From: Bacteriovoracaceae bacterium
GTDB lineage: Bacteria; Bdellovibrionota; Bacteriovoracia; Bacteriovoracales; Bacteriovoracaceae
DNA length: 64,000 nt
Direction of reading: 5' to 3'
Assembly: GCA_947450475.1 (NCBI GenBank)
Contig: CANFVK010000002.1
Coordinates: 434,001 to 498,000, forward strand
Shown: piece by piece, positions 1 to 8,652 of the stretch
Layout of the letters: every line of letters starts with the position of its first letter
How positions within the stretch are numbered: position 1 is the stretch's first letter
Notes under the pieces: generated by a model
Seen by the model: only the letters and a program-made list of their open reading frames with translations
Told to the model about the DNA's origin: nothing
Database searches by the model: none
Translations under genes and position numbers: made by a program

Positions 1-948
1 CTCATTCACTGGATGAAACAATCAGGTAGGGCCGGTTTTTACGGGCTTGATGTATATTCACTTTTTGAATCTTTAGAAGAAATCAAAAAGCCACTCCAAT
101 CTCTTGCTCCTGAAATGAGCAAAAGGATAATGGCCGGATATAAATGCTTTGAAAATTATAATTACAATGAAATTGATTATGCCAAATCATTGCTAAAATA
201 TCCTGAAGGCTGTCAGCCTGAAGTCATTAGTAACTTGCGAGAGCTGCTGCGTTTGAGAATAGAAGATACACAATTTTCTAAAGAACAGCTTTTTGATATC
301 AAGCAAAATGCAAGGATTATAAAAAATGCAGAAAAATACTATCGCACGATGATGGGAGGAGGAGCGGAATCTTGGAACGTCCGCGACCATCATATGATGG
401 AAACACTCGAGAATTTACTTACGATGCACGGCCCTAGCGCCAAGGCGATAGTCTGGGCCCACAATACTCACATCGGCGATTACCATGCTACAGATATGCT
501 GGAAAGTGGCTATATTAATATTGGTGGATTAGCGCGCGAACGCTACGGGATGGAAAATGTTTATCTGGCGGGTTTTTCCACTTATCAAGGCGAAGTGACG
601 GCTGGAGATGCTTGGGGATCACCAGTTCAAACCATGAAACTTCCCAAGGCTAAAAGCGGCTCATATGAAGATTTTTTTCATAAGGCTTCTCTTAATTTGG
701 GTGCGGATCAATTACTGACCAACTTTAAAAAAGTTAAATCAGGAAGCACACTTAACCGTCCCCTAGGTCATCGCGCCGTAGGTGTAGTCTATGATCCTGC
801 CCATGAATCCCACGGCAACTATGTTCCTACTCAAATGGCCAAGCGCTATGATGGAATGATTTTTATCGATCAAACCTCGGCGCTTACACCAATTGATACT
901 ACTTATAGTTTTGGAGAATTTCCTGAAACTTATCCATCGGGTCAATAA
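1..948 (+). CDS. Erythromycin esterase family hydrolase, 5' truncated by window edge
   Basis: The reading frame is already open at base 1 (Leu-Ile-His-Trp precede the first Met at 13), so the start lies outside the window. At least 315 codons are visible. The sequence matches the C-terminal two thirds of the erythromycin esterase (Ere) family: a GFYGLDVYSL block near the visible start and a WAHNTHIGD block around codon 150, whose His aligns with a catalytic His of EreA/EreB. Chromosomal homologues mostly lack proven macrolide esterase activity, so the substrate is unknown. It ends 9 nt before the ATP-cone nuclease gene and is probably co-transcribed with it. The family call is firm; resistance is not implied. 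Confidence 0.85.
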   Translation, partial: LIHWMKQSGRAGFYGLDVYSLFESLEEIKKPLQSLAPEMSKRIMAGYKCFENYNYNEIDYAKSLLKYPEGCQPEVISNLRELLRLRIEDTQFSKEQLFDIKQNARIIKNAEKYYRTMMGGGAESWNVRDHHMMETLENLLTMHGPSAKAIVWAHNTHIGDYHATDMLESGYINIGGLARERYGMENVYLAGFSTYQGEVTAGDAWGSPVQTMKLPKAKSGSYEDFFHKASLNLGADQLLTNFKKVKSGSTLNRPLGHRAVGVVYDPAHESHGNYVPTQMAKRYDGMIFIDQTSALTPIDTTYSFGEFPETYPSGQ

Positions 949-957
949 TAGATTTTT

Positions 958-1788
958 ATGAAAAAAATAAAAGTCATCAAATCTAGTGGAGTCGCTGAAG
1001 AGTATTCTCCAGTAAAGCTGAAGCGCTCGCTAGAGCGCTCAGGTTTAAAACCGCCGGAGTCAGAAGAGATTGTTTCGACAATAGAATCAGAATTAAACAA
1101 GGAAGAAGAATCAACTGAGCACATTTTTAAAAAAACTAGAGATGTGGTTTTCAAAAAATCTCATCTCGCTGGTTTTAAATATTCTTTAAAGGGCGCCATT
1201 TTAGAAATGGGCCCAACCGGTTTTATCTTCGAGCGCTTCATTGCCAAAGCCCTATCATATGAAGGTTATCAAACAAAAACCGACACCCTTTTTAAAGGCT
1301 TTTGTGTCGATCATGAAGTAGACATTCATGCCAAAAGTACCAATCAAATCCTTTTGGGTGAATGCAAATTTCACAACGTTCCCAACATTAAAAATGATTT
1401 AAAGACAGCTCTTTATGTCAAAGCCAGAATGGATGATTTAAAAAAAAATCCTGACAACCATTTCGATGATTTTTTTTTAATTAGCAACACTGCTTTTTCT
1501 CGTGAAGCTATCACCTATGCAAAATGTTCAGGACTAAAACTCATTGGCTTTAATTATCCTGAAGATAAAAATCTCTACCAGATGATTGAAGAAAATTTTC
1601 TCTATCCTATTACCAGTTTAGTGCGCTTAAAAAGGTCAGACATTAATACTTTATTGGATAAGGGTATCATTTTATGCAAAGAGCTCTGCGAGCATCCACA
1701 AGAACTTCACCATCTGGGCTATTCCTATCTGGAAACGGAAAATATTTTATCAGTTTTTAAACATATTTCAAAAGAGAACTGCTCATGA
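958..1788 (+). CDS. ATP-cone domain fused to PD-(D/E)xK (Mrr-like) nuclease
   Basis: 276 aa. Residues 1-90 resemble the ATP-cone, the nucleotide-sensing domain of ribonucleotide reductases and NrdR (VIKSSGVAEEYSPVKLKRSL). Residues 88-200 look like a restriction-endonuclease fold: E92 in a GFIFERFIAKAL helix, D122 in VDIH and E135-x-K137 in LLGECKFH, the usual E...D...ExK arrangement of Mrr-type nucleases. No target-recognition domain or methyltransferase is nearby, so classical restriction is unlikely. The stop overlaps the next start by 4 nt (ATGA), which suggests translational coupling with the metallo-beta-lactamase. The fold call is good; the role, a nucleotide-gated nuclease, is inference. 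Confidence 0.8.
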   Translation: MKKIKVIKSSGVAEEYSPVKLKRSLERSGLKPPESEEIVSTIESELNKEEESTEHIFKKTRDVVFKKSHLAGFKYSLKGAILEMGPTGFIFERFIAKALSYEGYQTKTDTLFKGFCVDHEVDIHAKSTNQILLGECKFHNVPNIKNDLKTALYVKARMDDLKKNPDNHFDDFFLISNTAFSREAITYAKCSGLKLIGFNYPEDKNLYQMIEENFLYPITSLVRLKRSDINTLLDKGIILCKELCEHPQELHHLGYSYLETENILSVFKHISKENCS

Positions 1789-3095
1789 AACTAACCTTTA
1801 TTGGTGCGACAACGACAGTAACTGGTTCTAAAACATTATTAGAGATTGAAGGCGATTTATTTTTAATTGATGCGGGATTATATCAAGAAGGAAATCTTCA
1901 AGTAGATTTAAACTTCGAAGAACTTTCTTTCGATCCCAAAAAACTCTCTGGGGTGATTATTACCCACGCTCATCTCGATCATACTGGATTTTTGCCTTTC
2001 CTCTTTAAAAAAGGATTTCGAGGTCCGATTTTTACGACTACCGCTACTTCAAAGTTAGCTAGTCTCATCATTCAAGATTCGGCCCGCTTGATGAGTGAAA
2101 GTAAATCTCCACTTTATTCCATCGAAGATGCCATGGGTGCCATTAGCCTTTTTAAACCTAGGCCATTTAATGAATCGATTATTCTTGGTCATCTGCAGAT
2201 TAAATTTCATCATGCTGGACATATATTGGGTGCCGCTTTTATTGAATTAAAGTACAAAGATAAGTCGTTGGTTTTTTCAGGCGATCTCGGTCGATACGAT
2301 GATCCCCTCATTGGACCTCCCGAAGCATTGATGGCTTGTCAAAATCTCATCATGGAGGCTACTTATGGAGATCGCAATCGAACATTTTCTAATATGCAGG
2401 AAGTGCTGATAGGAATTCTACGAGAAGCTCAAGCGCAGCATAAAACAATCTTGGTACCTTGCTTCGCCCTACATCGGGCACAACTACTGGCCCATTTATT
2501 TCAGCAAATTTTTAAAAACTATCCTGAACTAAAAATGCCGCTCGCATTTAATTCACCACTAATGCAAGAGATGACTAAGGTGTATTTGCAATTTTCCAAA
2601 AACTTTTTACCCAAAGATGAAGTGTTAAAAAGTGAATGGAGCAATATGCATTTTCTCAATCACTATTGGGACATAGAGGCCGCCAATAAAAGTGCCGGAC
2701 CTAAAATCATTATTGCCTCTAGTGGAATGCTCACCGGAGGCCGAATATGGACTCACCTCAAAGACTTAGCAGAAAACCCCAAAACGATTATATTTCTTCC
2801 AGGTTTTCAGGCACCGGGCACACCAGGACATCAACTTGCAAACGGAGAAAAAACGATTTACTCACCTGAAAAAATTCCAATCCATATAAATGCAAAAGTT
2901 ATTAGTTCAGATGCTTTTTCTGCTCATGCCGACCAAAATGATTTACTTCACTGGCTGGAATCGGCCGAGACTAAGCCCATGAGGCTTTATCTCATTCATG
3001 GCGAGGATGCTGCTAAAAAGGCACTAGAGAGCTTACTTAAAAAGAAAGGATTCAACGTTGCCTCTCCCAAGAAAGAGGAAAAAATAATCATCTAA
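1785..3095 (+). CDS. Metallo-beta-lactamase/beta-CASP family RNase-like hydrolase
   Basis: 436 aa, the usual length for bacterial CPSF73/YSH1-like proteins. The metal site HxHxDH is H61-A-H63-L-D65-H66; further ligands are HAGHILG near 145 and SGDLGRYDDP near 166. The beta-CASP region holds an IIASSGMLTGG block near 310 and DAFSAHADQ near 378; YLIHGE near 408 supplies the last His. Members are zinc-dependent endo/exoribonucleases. The start ATG lies inside the preceding stop (ATGA). Pairing with the ATP-cone nuclease suggests a two-protein nucleic-acid-processing unit. The enzyme class is secure; the substrate is not known. Confidence 0.9.
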   Translation: MKLTFIGATTTVTGSKTLLEIEGDLFLIDAGLYQEGNLQVDLNFEELSFDPKKLSGVIITHAHLDHTGFLPFLFKKGFRGPIFTTTATSKLASLIIQDSARLMSESKSPLYSIEDAMGAISLFKPRPFNESIILGHLQIKFHHAGHILGAAFIELKYKDKSLVFSGDLGRYDDPLIGPPEALMACQNLIMEATYGDRNRTFSNMQEVLIGILREAQAQHKTILVPCFALHRAQLLAHLFQQIFKNYPELKMPLAFNSPLMQEMTKVYLQFSKNFLPKDEVLKSEWSNMHFLNHYWDIEAANKSAGPKIIIASSGMLTGGRIWTHLKDLAENPKTIIFLPGFQAPGTPGHQLANGEKTIYSPEKIPIHINAKVISSDAFSAHADQNDLLHWLESAETKPMRLYLIHGEDAAKKALESLLKKKGFNVASPKKEEKIII

Positions 3096-3204
3096 AAAAG
3101 TCCACCATTACATTCATTGAATTTATATATGCGAGGGACTCATTTAAAAATGCTACAAATAATTGTTGCTTGAAAAAGCTATAACCTTAACCGGAGACTA
3201 GAGC

Positions 3205-3819
3205 ATGAAAGCACTTTTGATTTTGATTATTTTTGTATTATCCTCTCCTCTCATTTTTGCCAAAGCTAACAACAACCCCCTCGATGAACTCAACCCACGT
3301 TCTCCAAACATCAAAAAAATATTAAAAGAAATGGATGAAGATTATGAAATGACTACCGGAAAATCAGCTCATCCCTTTGGCGAGCTCGCCGATCAACTAG
3401 ATTCCCTGTTGCGCTTAAACTGCTACAGAAATATGTGTCCGATCTGGGCCGATATCGATAAAAATGCTCAGCGATTGTATCTTTATGTAGACGGCGCTCT
3501 GGCTTACACCTGGCTAGTCTCAACAGGAAAATGGGGATACAGCACTCCGGATTTTGACCGCCACCCCGATGGTCGAATCTATGATCGATACACTTCCACA
3601 CGCTACCCCGATGGCGACTACAATGGTCTAGGCAATATGCCTTATGCCGTTTTTGTAAGCGGTGGTTATGCTATTCACGGAACGACTAGAGGCAACTGGG
3701 GAAGACTGGGAACTAAAGCCAGTCATGGCTGTATTCGGCTGCATCCCGATAATGCCAAAATTTTTAATATTCTCACCAGAAAGAATGGAATTTTTGGTGT
3801 TTGGATTACAGTGAATTAA
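3205..3819 (+). CDS. Secreted L,D-transpeptidase (YkuD domain)
   Basis: 204 aa with an N-terminal signal peptide (MKALLILIIFVLSSPLIFAKA). The catalytic YkuD signature is complete at the C-terminus: YAIHGTTRGNWGRLG followed by SHGCIRLHPDNA, with Cys as nucleophile. L,D-transpeptidases form 3-3 crosslinks or attach proteins and amino acids to diaminopimelate in periplasmic peptidoglycan. In predatory bacteria, LD-transpeptidase family enzymes also modify prey wall. A GGAG lies upstream of the ATG, with an AGAG nearer to it. It ends 4 nt inside the convergent response-regulator gene. Confidence 0.92.
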   Translation: MKALLILIIFVLSSPLIFAKANNNPLDELNPRSPNIKKILKEMDEDYEMTTGKSAHPFGELADQLDSLLRLNCYRNMCPIWADIDKNAQRLYLYVDGALAYTWLVSTGKWGYSTPDFDRHPDGRIYDRYTSTRYPDGDYNGLGNMPYAVFVSGGYAIHGTTRGNWGRLGTKASHGCIRLHPDNAKIFNILTRKNGIFGVWITVN

Positions 3820-4181
3820 CTCTTTAATTCGACTAATTCAGCATTCACCGCGGCCATAACTTCATCTAGATCAAACGGTTTTCGAAAATAGTGTCTGGCT
3901 CCTGCCGCCAGGCACTCTTCGGGGCTCAGATCGGCCCGAGCGGAAATAAAAATAAAAACAGGTGTTGGTTTTAATGTTTTTACAAAGTTCAAGACAGACA
4001 TGCCGTTGCCATCTGGCATGCGAAAATCTGAAATTACCAAATCAACCAAATGCTTTTTTAAAATCTCGATTGCAGTATTGCCAGAATCGGCCTTTAGAAC
4101 ATGAAAAGCTTCGGACGACAAAAAAGAAGATAGCAGATCTAAAATGTCGGGATCATTATCTACAATTAAAATAGTTTTCAT
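3816..4181 (-). CDS. Stand-alone response regulator receiver domain
   Basis: 121 aa from the ATG at 4181; an alternative TTG at 4202 would only add a hydrophobic stub. It is a complete CheY-like fold: acidic pair D8/D10 in ILIVDNDPD, phospho-acceptor D52 in VISDFRMPDG, Ser/Thr switch in FISAR, and the conserved Lys in YFRKPFD. There is no output domain, so it acts as a single-domain relay. No kinase lies beside it, so the partner is unknown. It converges on the L,D-transpeptidase gene with a 4-nt overlap. Confidence 0.88.
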   Translation of the reverse strand: MKTILIVDNDPDILDLLSSFLSSEAFHVLKADSGNTAIEILKKHLVDLVISDFRMPDGNGMSVLNFVKTLKPTPVFIFISARADLSPEECLAAGARHYFRKPFDLDEVMAAVNAELVELKS

Positions 4182-4351
4182 AAATATAAATTTTTTAATC
4201 AACTAAACCGATAAGATTTTAATATTCTTCATTATAGACGACTCAATTAGATCAGGTCTAATCATTTCTGCTATCTAGACGAATTAAATGTACCGCTATC
4301 ACGAACTTAATATATCGGGTTAGGGGTATAGTCTTTAAGTAGCATTAATTT

Positions 4352-4600
4352 ATGAGGAATACTGAAAAGAATTACAGTCAAATGCTCCAGAATTTGGCGA
4401 GCAATGTTAAAAGAGCAAGACTTAGAAAAAAATTGCGTCAAGTTGATATGATTGACTATGGATTTTCAGAGCGCTTTATTCAAAAAGTAGAAAGTGGCAG
4501 TTATTCTCCTAATCTGTATACTGTTCACCGCCTGGCCGAGGCACTAGAAATAGAAATTCACGAAATTTTTAAACAACCAATCTCTAAATCCAAAAATTAA
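4352..4600 (+). CDS. Small XRE-family helix-turn-helix protein
   Basis: 82 aa, almost entirely one HTH_3/XRE domain: ASNVKRARLRKKLRQVDM, then FSERFIQKVESGSYSPNL and TVHRLAEALEIEIHEIF. The recognition-helix region lacks the usual 'Q..lS...is..E.G' Ser/Ala spacing but keeps the E-x-G-x-Y/P turn. A TATAGT box lies about 19 nt upstream of the ATG (near 4328). No toxin partner or phage gene is adjacent, so it is probably an orphan regulator. Confidence 0.8.
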   Translation: MRNTEKNYSQMLQNLASNVKRARLRKKLRQVDMIDYGFSERFIQKVESGSYSPNLYTVHRLAEALEIEIHEIFKQPISKSKN

Positions 4601-4615
4601 ATTCTCTAATATCTT

Positions 4616-5026
4616 TTATTTTTCTTCAGAATGAGAACGAATGTAATCCGACCATTGTCGTGTCAAAATCTCTTCACCCTTTTTAATTTCTCCATCCATT
4701 TCATTGATCCATTTATAGATCAAAATTTTCTCTTCATCACTTAAAGGACCAGTTTGAGTGGCAAAGACTATGCGGTTTAAAATTTTTCCATAAAGATTGC
4801 ACTCATCGCTTACGGTAATACAAGAAACGGCGCGAGCACTTTCTACTGCAAGAGCAATCATGTGCATCCGCTTAAAGTCGGGATCGGCCATTATTTTATT
4901 GATCACACCTTTGGCGGTATTAACTTGTTTGGCGTATTGACCAAGAGTGAGCTTGGGCTTTTCTGGTTTGGAGCAAGCACTCAAACAAAAAATAAAAACA
5001 ATACTCAATATCCATAAATTCTTCAT
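4616..5026 (-). CDS. Putative lipoprotein, unknown function
   Basis: 136 aa. The N-terminus is a lipoprotein signal (MKNLWILSIVFIFCLSAC) with lipobox L-S-A-C, so Cys18 is the predicted lipidated residue. The mature part is charged and helical, with one Cys pair (SCITVSDEC) and no family I recognise. It converges with the XRE gene. Confidence 0.7.
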   Translation of the reverse strand: MKNLWILSIVFIFCLSACSKPEKPKLTLGQYAKQVNTAKGVINKIMADPDFKRMHMIALAVESARAVSCITVSDECNLYGKILNRIVFATQTGPLSDEEKILIYKWINEMDGEIKKGEEILTRQWSDYIRSHSEEK

Positions 5027-5147
5027 AATATATTTTATCCTGCAAATAAAAATTACTAAAGAAAAAAACTATATTTTTCAGGTGATCAATGTCACATTAA
5101 TCCATCCTATTGCCACGAATGGTGAGCTAGGATAAAGTGCAAGGCCT

Positions 5148-6182
5148 ATGAAGAATTCCTTTTATCAATACACATATCTGGAACTGATGACTATGCTTGA
5201 GCTCAATGCTCTGTCATCCTCGGGAGCCAGCTTACTTTTTAATTGGCATTATAAAAAGAAAAAATTAACTCCCTGTCGTGACAATTTATCTCTTGCAACC
5301 CAACAATTTGTGGCCGAGAACTTTGACTTTTATCTACCTGAAATTATCGAGATTCAACACTCATTTGATCAAACCGTAAAATTACTCTTGCGATTATCAG
5401 ACGGACAAAAAGTAGAAACAGTACTCATACCTTTTCAAAATAAATACACCGCTTGCCTTTCGAGCCAAGTTGGTTGTGCTATGCAATGTTCCTTTTGTTT
5501 TACTGGCACTCAAGGACTTAAGCGACACTTGAGTTGTGATGAAATGATCGGTCAATTTTTAGTGGCCGATCGATGGCTTATAGAAAATATAGGTGAGAAT
5601 TTAAAACTTAAAAATATCGTTTTTATGGGGCAAGGTGAACCCCTGCATAACTTCGATGCAGTAAAAAAAGCTTGCCAAATTTTCTTAGATCAGCACGGAA
5701 CCAGCATTGGTTTACAAAAGATTACTGTCTCCACCGCTGGTCATCTCCCTGGGCTCTTGCGTTGGAAGCAAGAAATGCCACGAGTTAACTTAGCACTCTC
5801 TCTTCATTCTAGTTTTGAACATATTCGCAACGAGCTCATTCCCATAAATCAGCGCTATCCGCTTGAGCAAGTCCTGACCTTGATCGATGACATTCCTCTT
5901 TCAAGAAAACAATATGTGATTTACGAGTATTTGCTAATTAAAAATTTAAATGATTCGCCACTCGATGCCAGAGGTGTTGGTGAATTGTTGAAAGAAAAAC
6001 GGGCAATTATTAATCTAATTGCTTTTAATCCCTTTCCTTCATCAGGATATGAACGTCCCGACAATCAAGTAATCATTGAGTTTAAAAAAATTCTAGATAC
6101 CTACAACATCCCTACTTTGATTCGTGGAACAAAAGGCGATGATATTCTTGCGGCTTGTGGACAATTGAACACAAAAAGCTAA
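5148..6182 (+). CDS. rlmN: 23S rRNA (adenine2503-C2)-methyltransferase / tRNA m2A37 methyltransferase RlmN
   Basis: 344 aa radical-SAM enzyme of normal family length. The 4Fe-4S motif CxxxCxxC is CAMQCSFC, preceded by CLSSQVG; the GQGEP SAM-binding block follows (FMGQGEPLHN). The second mechanistic Cys is in DILAACGQL at the C-terminus. It uses two SAM molecules to methylate A2503 of 23S rRNA and A37 of some tRNAs. It is monocistronic and ends 4 nt inside the convergent uridine kinase. Confidence 0.95.
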   Translation: MKNSFYQYTYLELMTMLELNALSSSGASLLFNWHYKKKKLTPCRDNLSLATQQFVAENFDFYLPEIIEIQHSFDQTVKLLLRLSDGQKVETVLIPFQNKYTACLSSQVGCAMQCSFCFTGTQGLKRHLSCDEMIGQFLVADRWLIENIGENLKLKNIVFMGQGEPLHNFDAVKKACQIFLDQHGTSIGLQKITVSTAGHLPGLLRWKQEMPRVNLALSLHSSFEHIRNELIPINQRYPLEQVLTLIDDIPLSRKQYVIYEYLLIKNLNDSPLDARGVGELLKEKRAIINLIAFNPFPSSGYERPDNQVIIEFKKILDTYNIPTLIRGTKGDDILAACGQLNTKS

Positions 6183-6790
6183 ACGACTTTTAATTTGTGA
6201 ATAAATTGATCTAAATATTTTGAATATTCTCCGCTATCGTGAATAACGGTTTGAGCATATTTCATCGAGGGTTGCACAAACTGTTCATGCATTGGTCGTA
6301 CTTGAAGTTCAAATTGTTTTTTCACACCCTCTGCCGTTCGCCCTCGCTCACTGACGTCACGGTGCAAGCGACGCTCAAAACGCAAAGCTTCAGGCGTATC
6401 AAAAAAAACAGCTTCGTCGAGTTGTGCTCTGACTAATTCAGAGTCAAGAATAAGTATACCATCTACCAATATAACTTTGGTTGGTTTAAAGGGCATAGTT
6501 TTTTCTAAGCGTTTATGGGTTGCAAAATCGTAAAGAGGAACTTCTATATTTTGTCCTTTTTTAAGCGCCGCCAATCCTTGCGAGAGAAGTTTAAAATCTA
6601 AACTATTAGGATGATCAAAATTAACCGAGCCCCCGTCACCATCAAAGCGATGAGACTGATCTATATAATAATTATCCTGGTATAATATCGAGCAAACATC
6701 TTCTCCAAGAGCTTTTTGAAGAGCTTGAGCGAAATAAGTTTTGCCCGATCCACTGCCACCGGCCACTCCAATAATATAGGGCTTTATCAT
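6179..6790 (-). CDS. udk: Uridine kinase
   Basis: 203 aa P-loop kinase. The Walker A block is GVAGGSGSGKTYFA, followed by YQDNYY and NFDHPNSLD, both typical of uridine/cytidine kinases, then VPLYDFATHKR and a lid with RRLHRDVSERGR. It phosphorylates uridine/cytidine to UMP/CMP in the cytoplasm. It is the last gene of the mmsA-urc1-urc4-upp-udk operon, 12 nt after upp. The context suggests it feeds nucleosides into the UMP-dependent ring-opening route as well as serving salvage. Confidence 0.92.
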   Translation of the reverse strand: MIKPYIIGVAGGSGSGKTYFAQALQKALGEDVCSILYQDNYYIDQSHRFDGDGGSVNFDHPNSLDFKLLSQGLAALKKGQNIEVPLYDFATHKRLEKTMPFKPTKVILVDGILILDSELVRAQLDEAVFFDTPEALRFERRLHRDVSERGRTAEGVKKQFELQVRPMHEQFVQPSMKYAQTVIHDSGEYSKYLDQFIHKLKVV

Positions 6791-6802
6791 AACACTCTCA
6801 CT

Positions 6803-7432
6803 TTATTTAGTTTGAAACAATCGATCGCCAGCATCGCCTAATCCGGGGACGAGATAGCCCAATTCGTTTATTTCTTTTTCAATATTGACGGTATAAATTT
6901 CTACATCTGGATGAAAGTGATGAACTTTTTCTAGGCCATATTGACTTGCTAAGATCGTCAGTACTTTTATCTTACCGACTTCATATTGCTTCAAGCGATC
7001 AATCGCTGCCAATATGGTATCAGCAGTTGCAATAAGTGGGTCACAAATGAAAATATCTTTACCTTTTATATTTTCTGGCATTTTAAAATAGTACTCTACA
7101 GTATTATGAATAAATTTATCTCGGTAAATACCAATATATCCTGCACTTGAAATAGGAATCATGGAAAGAACCGAATCGAGCATGCCATTTCCAGCTCTCA
7201 TAATCGACACCACAACCGGAGGATTGATGATGCGTTCGGTTTGAGTTTTTGCAATGGGAGTTTCAATCGAAATTTTTTCGTTTTGAGTCCAATCTCTCAT
7301 GGCTTCGTAAGCTAATATTTTTGAAATCTCTTTTACCAGCTCTCTAAATTCACTTGAGTTGGTATTTTTATTGCGAAGATAACCTAATTTATGTCTAAGC
7401 AAAGGGTGGTCGATCACGTGTACATTTTTCAC
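6803..7432 (-). CDS. upp: Uracil phosphoribosyltransferase
   Basis: 209 aa, normal for UPRT. PRPP loop region DPLIATADTILAAID; the C-terminal uracil-binding block is YLVPGLGDAGDRLF. The start is GTG at 7432, with GGAG 6 nt upstream. It converts uracil and PRPP to UMP. The PRPP loop differs from the common DPMLATGGS form (ATADT). It lies 14 nt after the URC4-like gene. In the yeast URC pathway the equivalent enzyme (Urc6) makes the substrate for Urc1, so its position here fits catabolism as well as salvage. Confidence 0.92.
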   Translation of the reverse strand: MKNVHVIDHPLLRHKLGYLRNKNTNSSEFRELVKEISKILAYEAMRDWTQNEKISIETPIAKTQTERIINPPVVVSIMRAGNGMLDSVLSMIPISSAGYIGIYRDKFIHNTVEYYFKMPENIKGKDIFICDPLIATADTILAAIDRLKQYEVGKIKVLTILASQYGLEKVHHFHPDVEIYTVNIEKEINELGYLVPGLGDAGDRLFQTK

Positions 7433-7446
7433 AAGCTACTCCAAAT

Positions 7447-8652
7447 TTAAAAAACGGTTCCATCACTTTCTATTAACAACGGAGGAGAACTATCAGTCCT
7501 CAATGCCTTCGCTGCTTTTCTTCCGGCCCACCAAGTTCCTCCCTCCAACACTTTTGCTAGCGGAAACTCACTTGATGATTTATGCAATTTTTGTTGAATC
7601 GCTGCTGCCATTCGATCCAAAAGAGCGATGGTGAGCGCCCGCCATTCTATAATGAGTTCTGAATCTGGTCGGTGACTAAGTTCGGCCATACGCGGATTTT
7701 TCAAGGTAAGAAGTCCTCGATCTAGAAGTAATCCGCCGTTGCGATACTCAGCTAGCCCGGTAAGTTTATCTACCTCTGTAACTTCAAATCCTGCTTCTAT
7801 TAGCGGTTCGATCAATGAATAGGTCATCCACTGAGACAATTTATGAAAAGCCACCATATGACCTGGAACATTTTTGTAGCTCCATATATCACCGAGGTTT
7901 ACTTCGCCTATTTTTAATCGACCTGGCCATATATCGCCAAGGCCATCGAGTACCGCTCGCAATAATTGGGCACCGGTAAAACTCATTCCATAGCGTGATT
8001 TCAAATAATCCACCATACTTCCAGGTCTTGCTCCTGGAAAAATATCTTTTTTGCGCTCGAGAGTTTCTCCTAAGTTTTTCAACAAGGTCAATCTGCCTTC
8101 AACTCCAATCAGTGGATTAGCCGGACTCACTTGAAAGACTTCACTTAATTTTTCGACCGTGAGATTTTGCAATCCTTGAGCCGTAGCTTGAAGTTTTCCC
8201 TGATGCGAAAGTGCTGAACTCATAAAAAGATAAAAACTAGCTACGCCTAAACCTTCTGAGCGATTAAAACTTTTTCCTGTAGTTTTTTCAAAATAATGCC
8301 ATTCTGCTCCAGCTCCAGCATCGAGCAAAACAGAAGTGATAACCAGATCAAGTTTAGTTCGGGCCACTTCTAATTTATCCGCTGCTTTTAATTGAGACTC
8401 AAGTTCTAAAACGCGATTAATACCTCCAACTCGAAAGTGTCCCCAGCGCGAATGAAAGGGAATTTCAAGTGTGGGATAATTATCTTTTATAACTTCAATC
8501 ACGTAATCAATCGTTTCATCAAATTTTTCTGGGTGATAAGTAAAATGAGTGTGACCTTTTAGTGTCAGTTCAAAAATAGCTTCCGCCGATTGTCTAATTG
8601 CCAGGGGGGAAAGCAGAAAGTCGATATCATTTTCATTAAATGAATTACTCAT
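7447..8652 (-). CDS. DUF1688 family protein, URC4-like (uracil catabolism)
   Basis: 401 aa, full-length match to the DUF1688/URC4 family by pattern: an opening IRQSAEAIFELTLKGHTHF block, FHSRWGHFRVGGINR, LDAGAGAEWHYFE, SEGLGVASFYLF and VEGRLTLLKNLGE. URC4 is required for the second uracil-degradation pathway of the yeast Lachancea kluyveri; its reaction is not settled. The ATG at 8652 overlaps the end of the URC1-like gene by 8 nt, so the two are translationally coupled. Functional assignment rests on family and operon. Confidence 0.85.
   Translation of the reverse strand: MSNSFNENDIDFLLSPLAIRQSAEAIFELTLKGHTHFTYHPEKFDETIDYVIEVIKDNYPTLEIPFHSRWGHFRVGGINRVLELESQLKAADKLEVARTKLDLVITSVLLDAGAGAEWHYFEKTTGKSFNRSEGLGVASFYLFMSSALSHQGKLQATAQGLQNLTVEKLSEVFQVSPANPLIGVEGRLTLLKNLGETLERKKDIFPGARPGSMVDYLKSRYGMSFTGAQLLRAVLDGLGDIWPGRLKIGEVNLGDIWSYKNVPGHMVAFHKLSQWMTYSLIEPLIEAGFEVTEVDKLTGLAEYRNGGLLLDRGLLTLKNPRMAELSHRPDSELIIEWRALTIALLDRMAAAIQQKLHKSSSEFPLAKVLEGGTWWAGRKAAKALRTDSSPPLLIESDGTVF

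Noticed and set aside
1..948. Macrolide resistance gene
   Set aside because: It belongs to the erythromycin esterase family, but chromosomal members often have no proven resistance role and the N-terminal part is outside the window.
958..1788. Type IV or type II restriction enzyme
   Set aside because: There is no methyltransferase or recognition domain, and the ATP-cone plus coupling to a beta-CASP hydrolase suggest another role.
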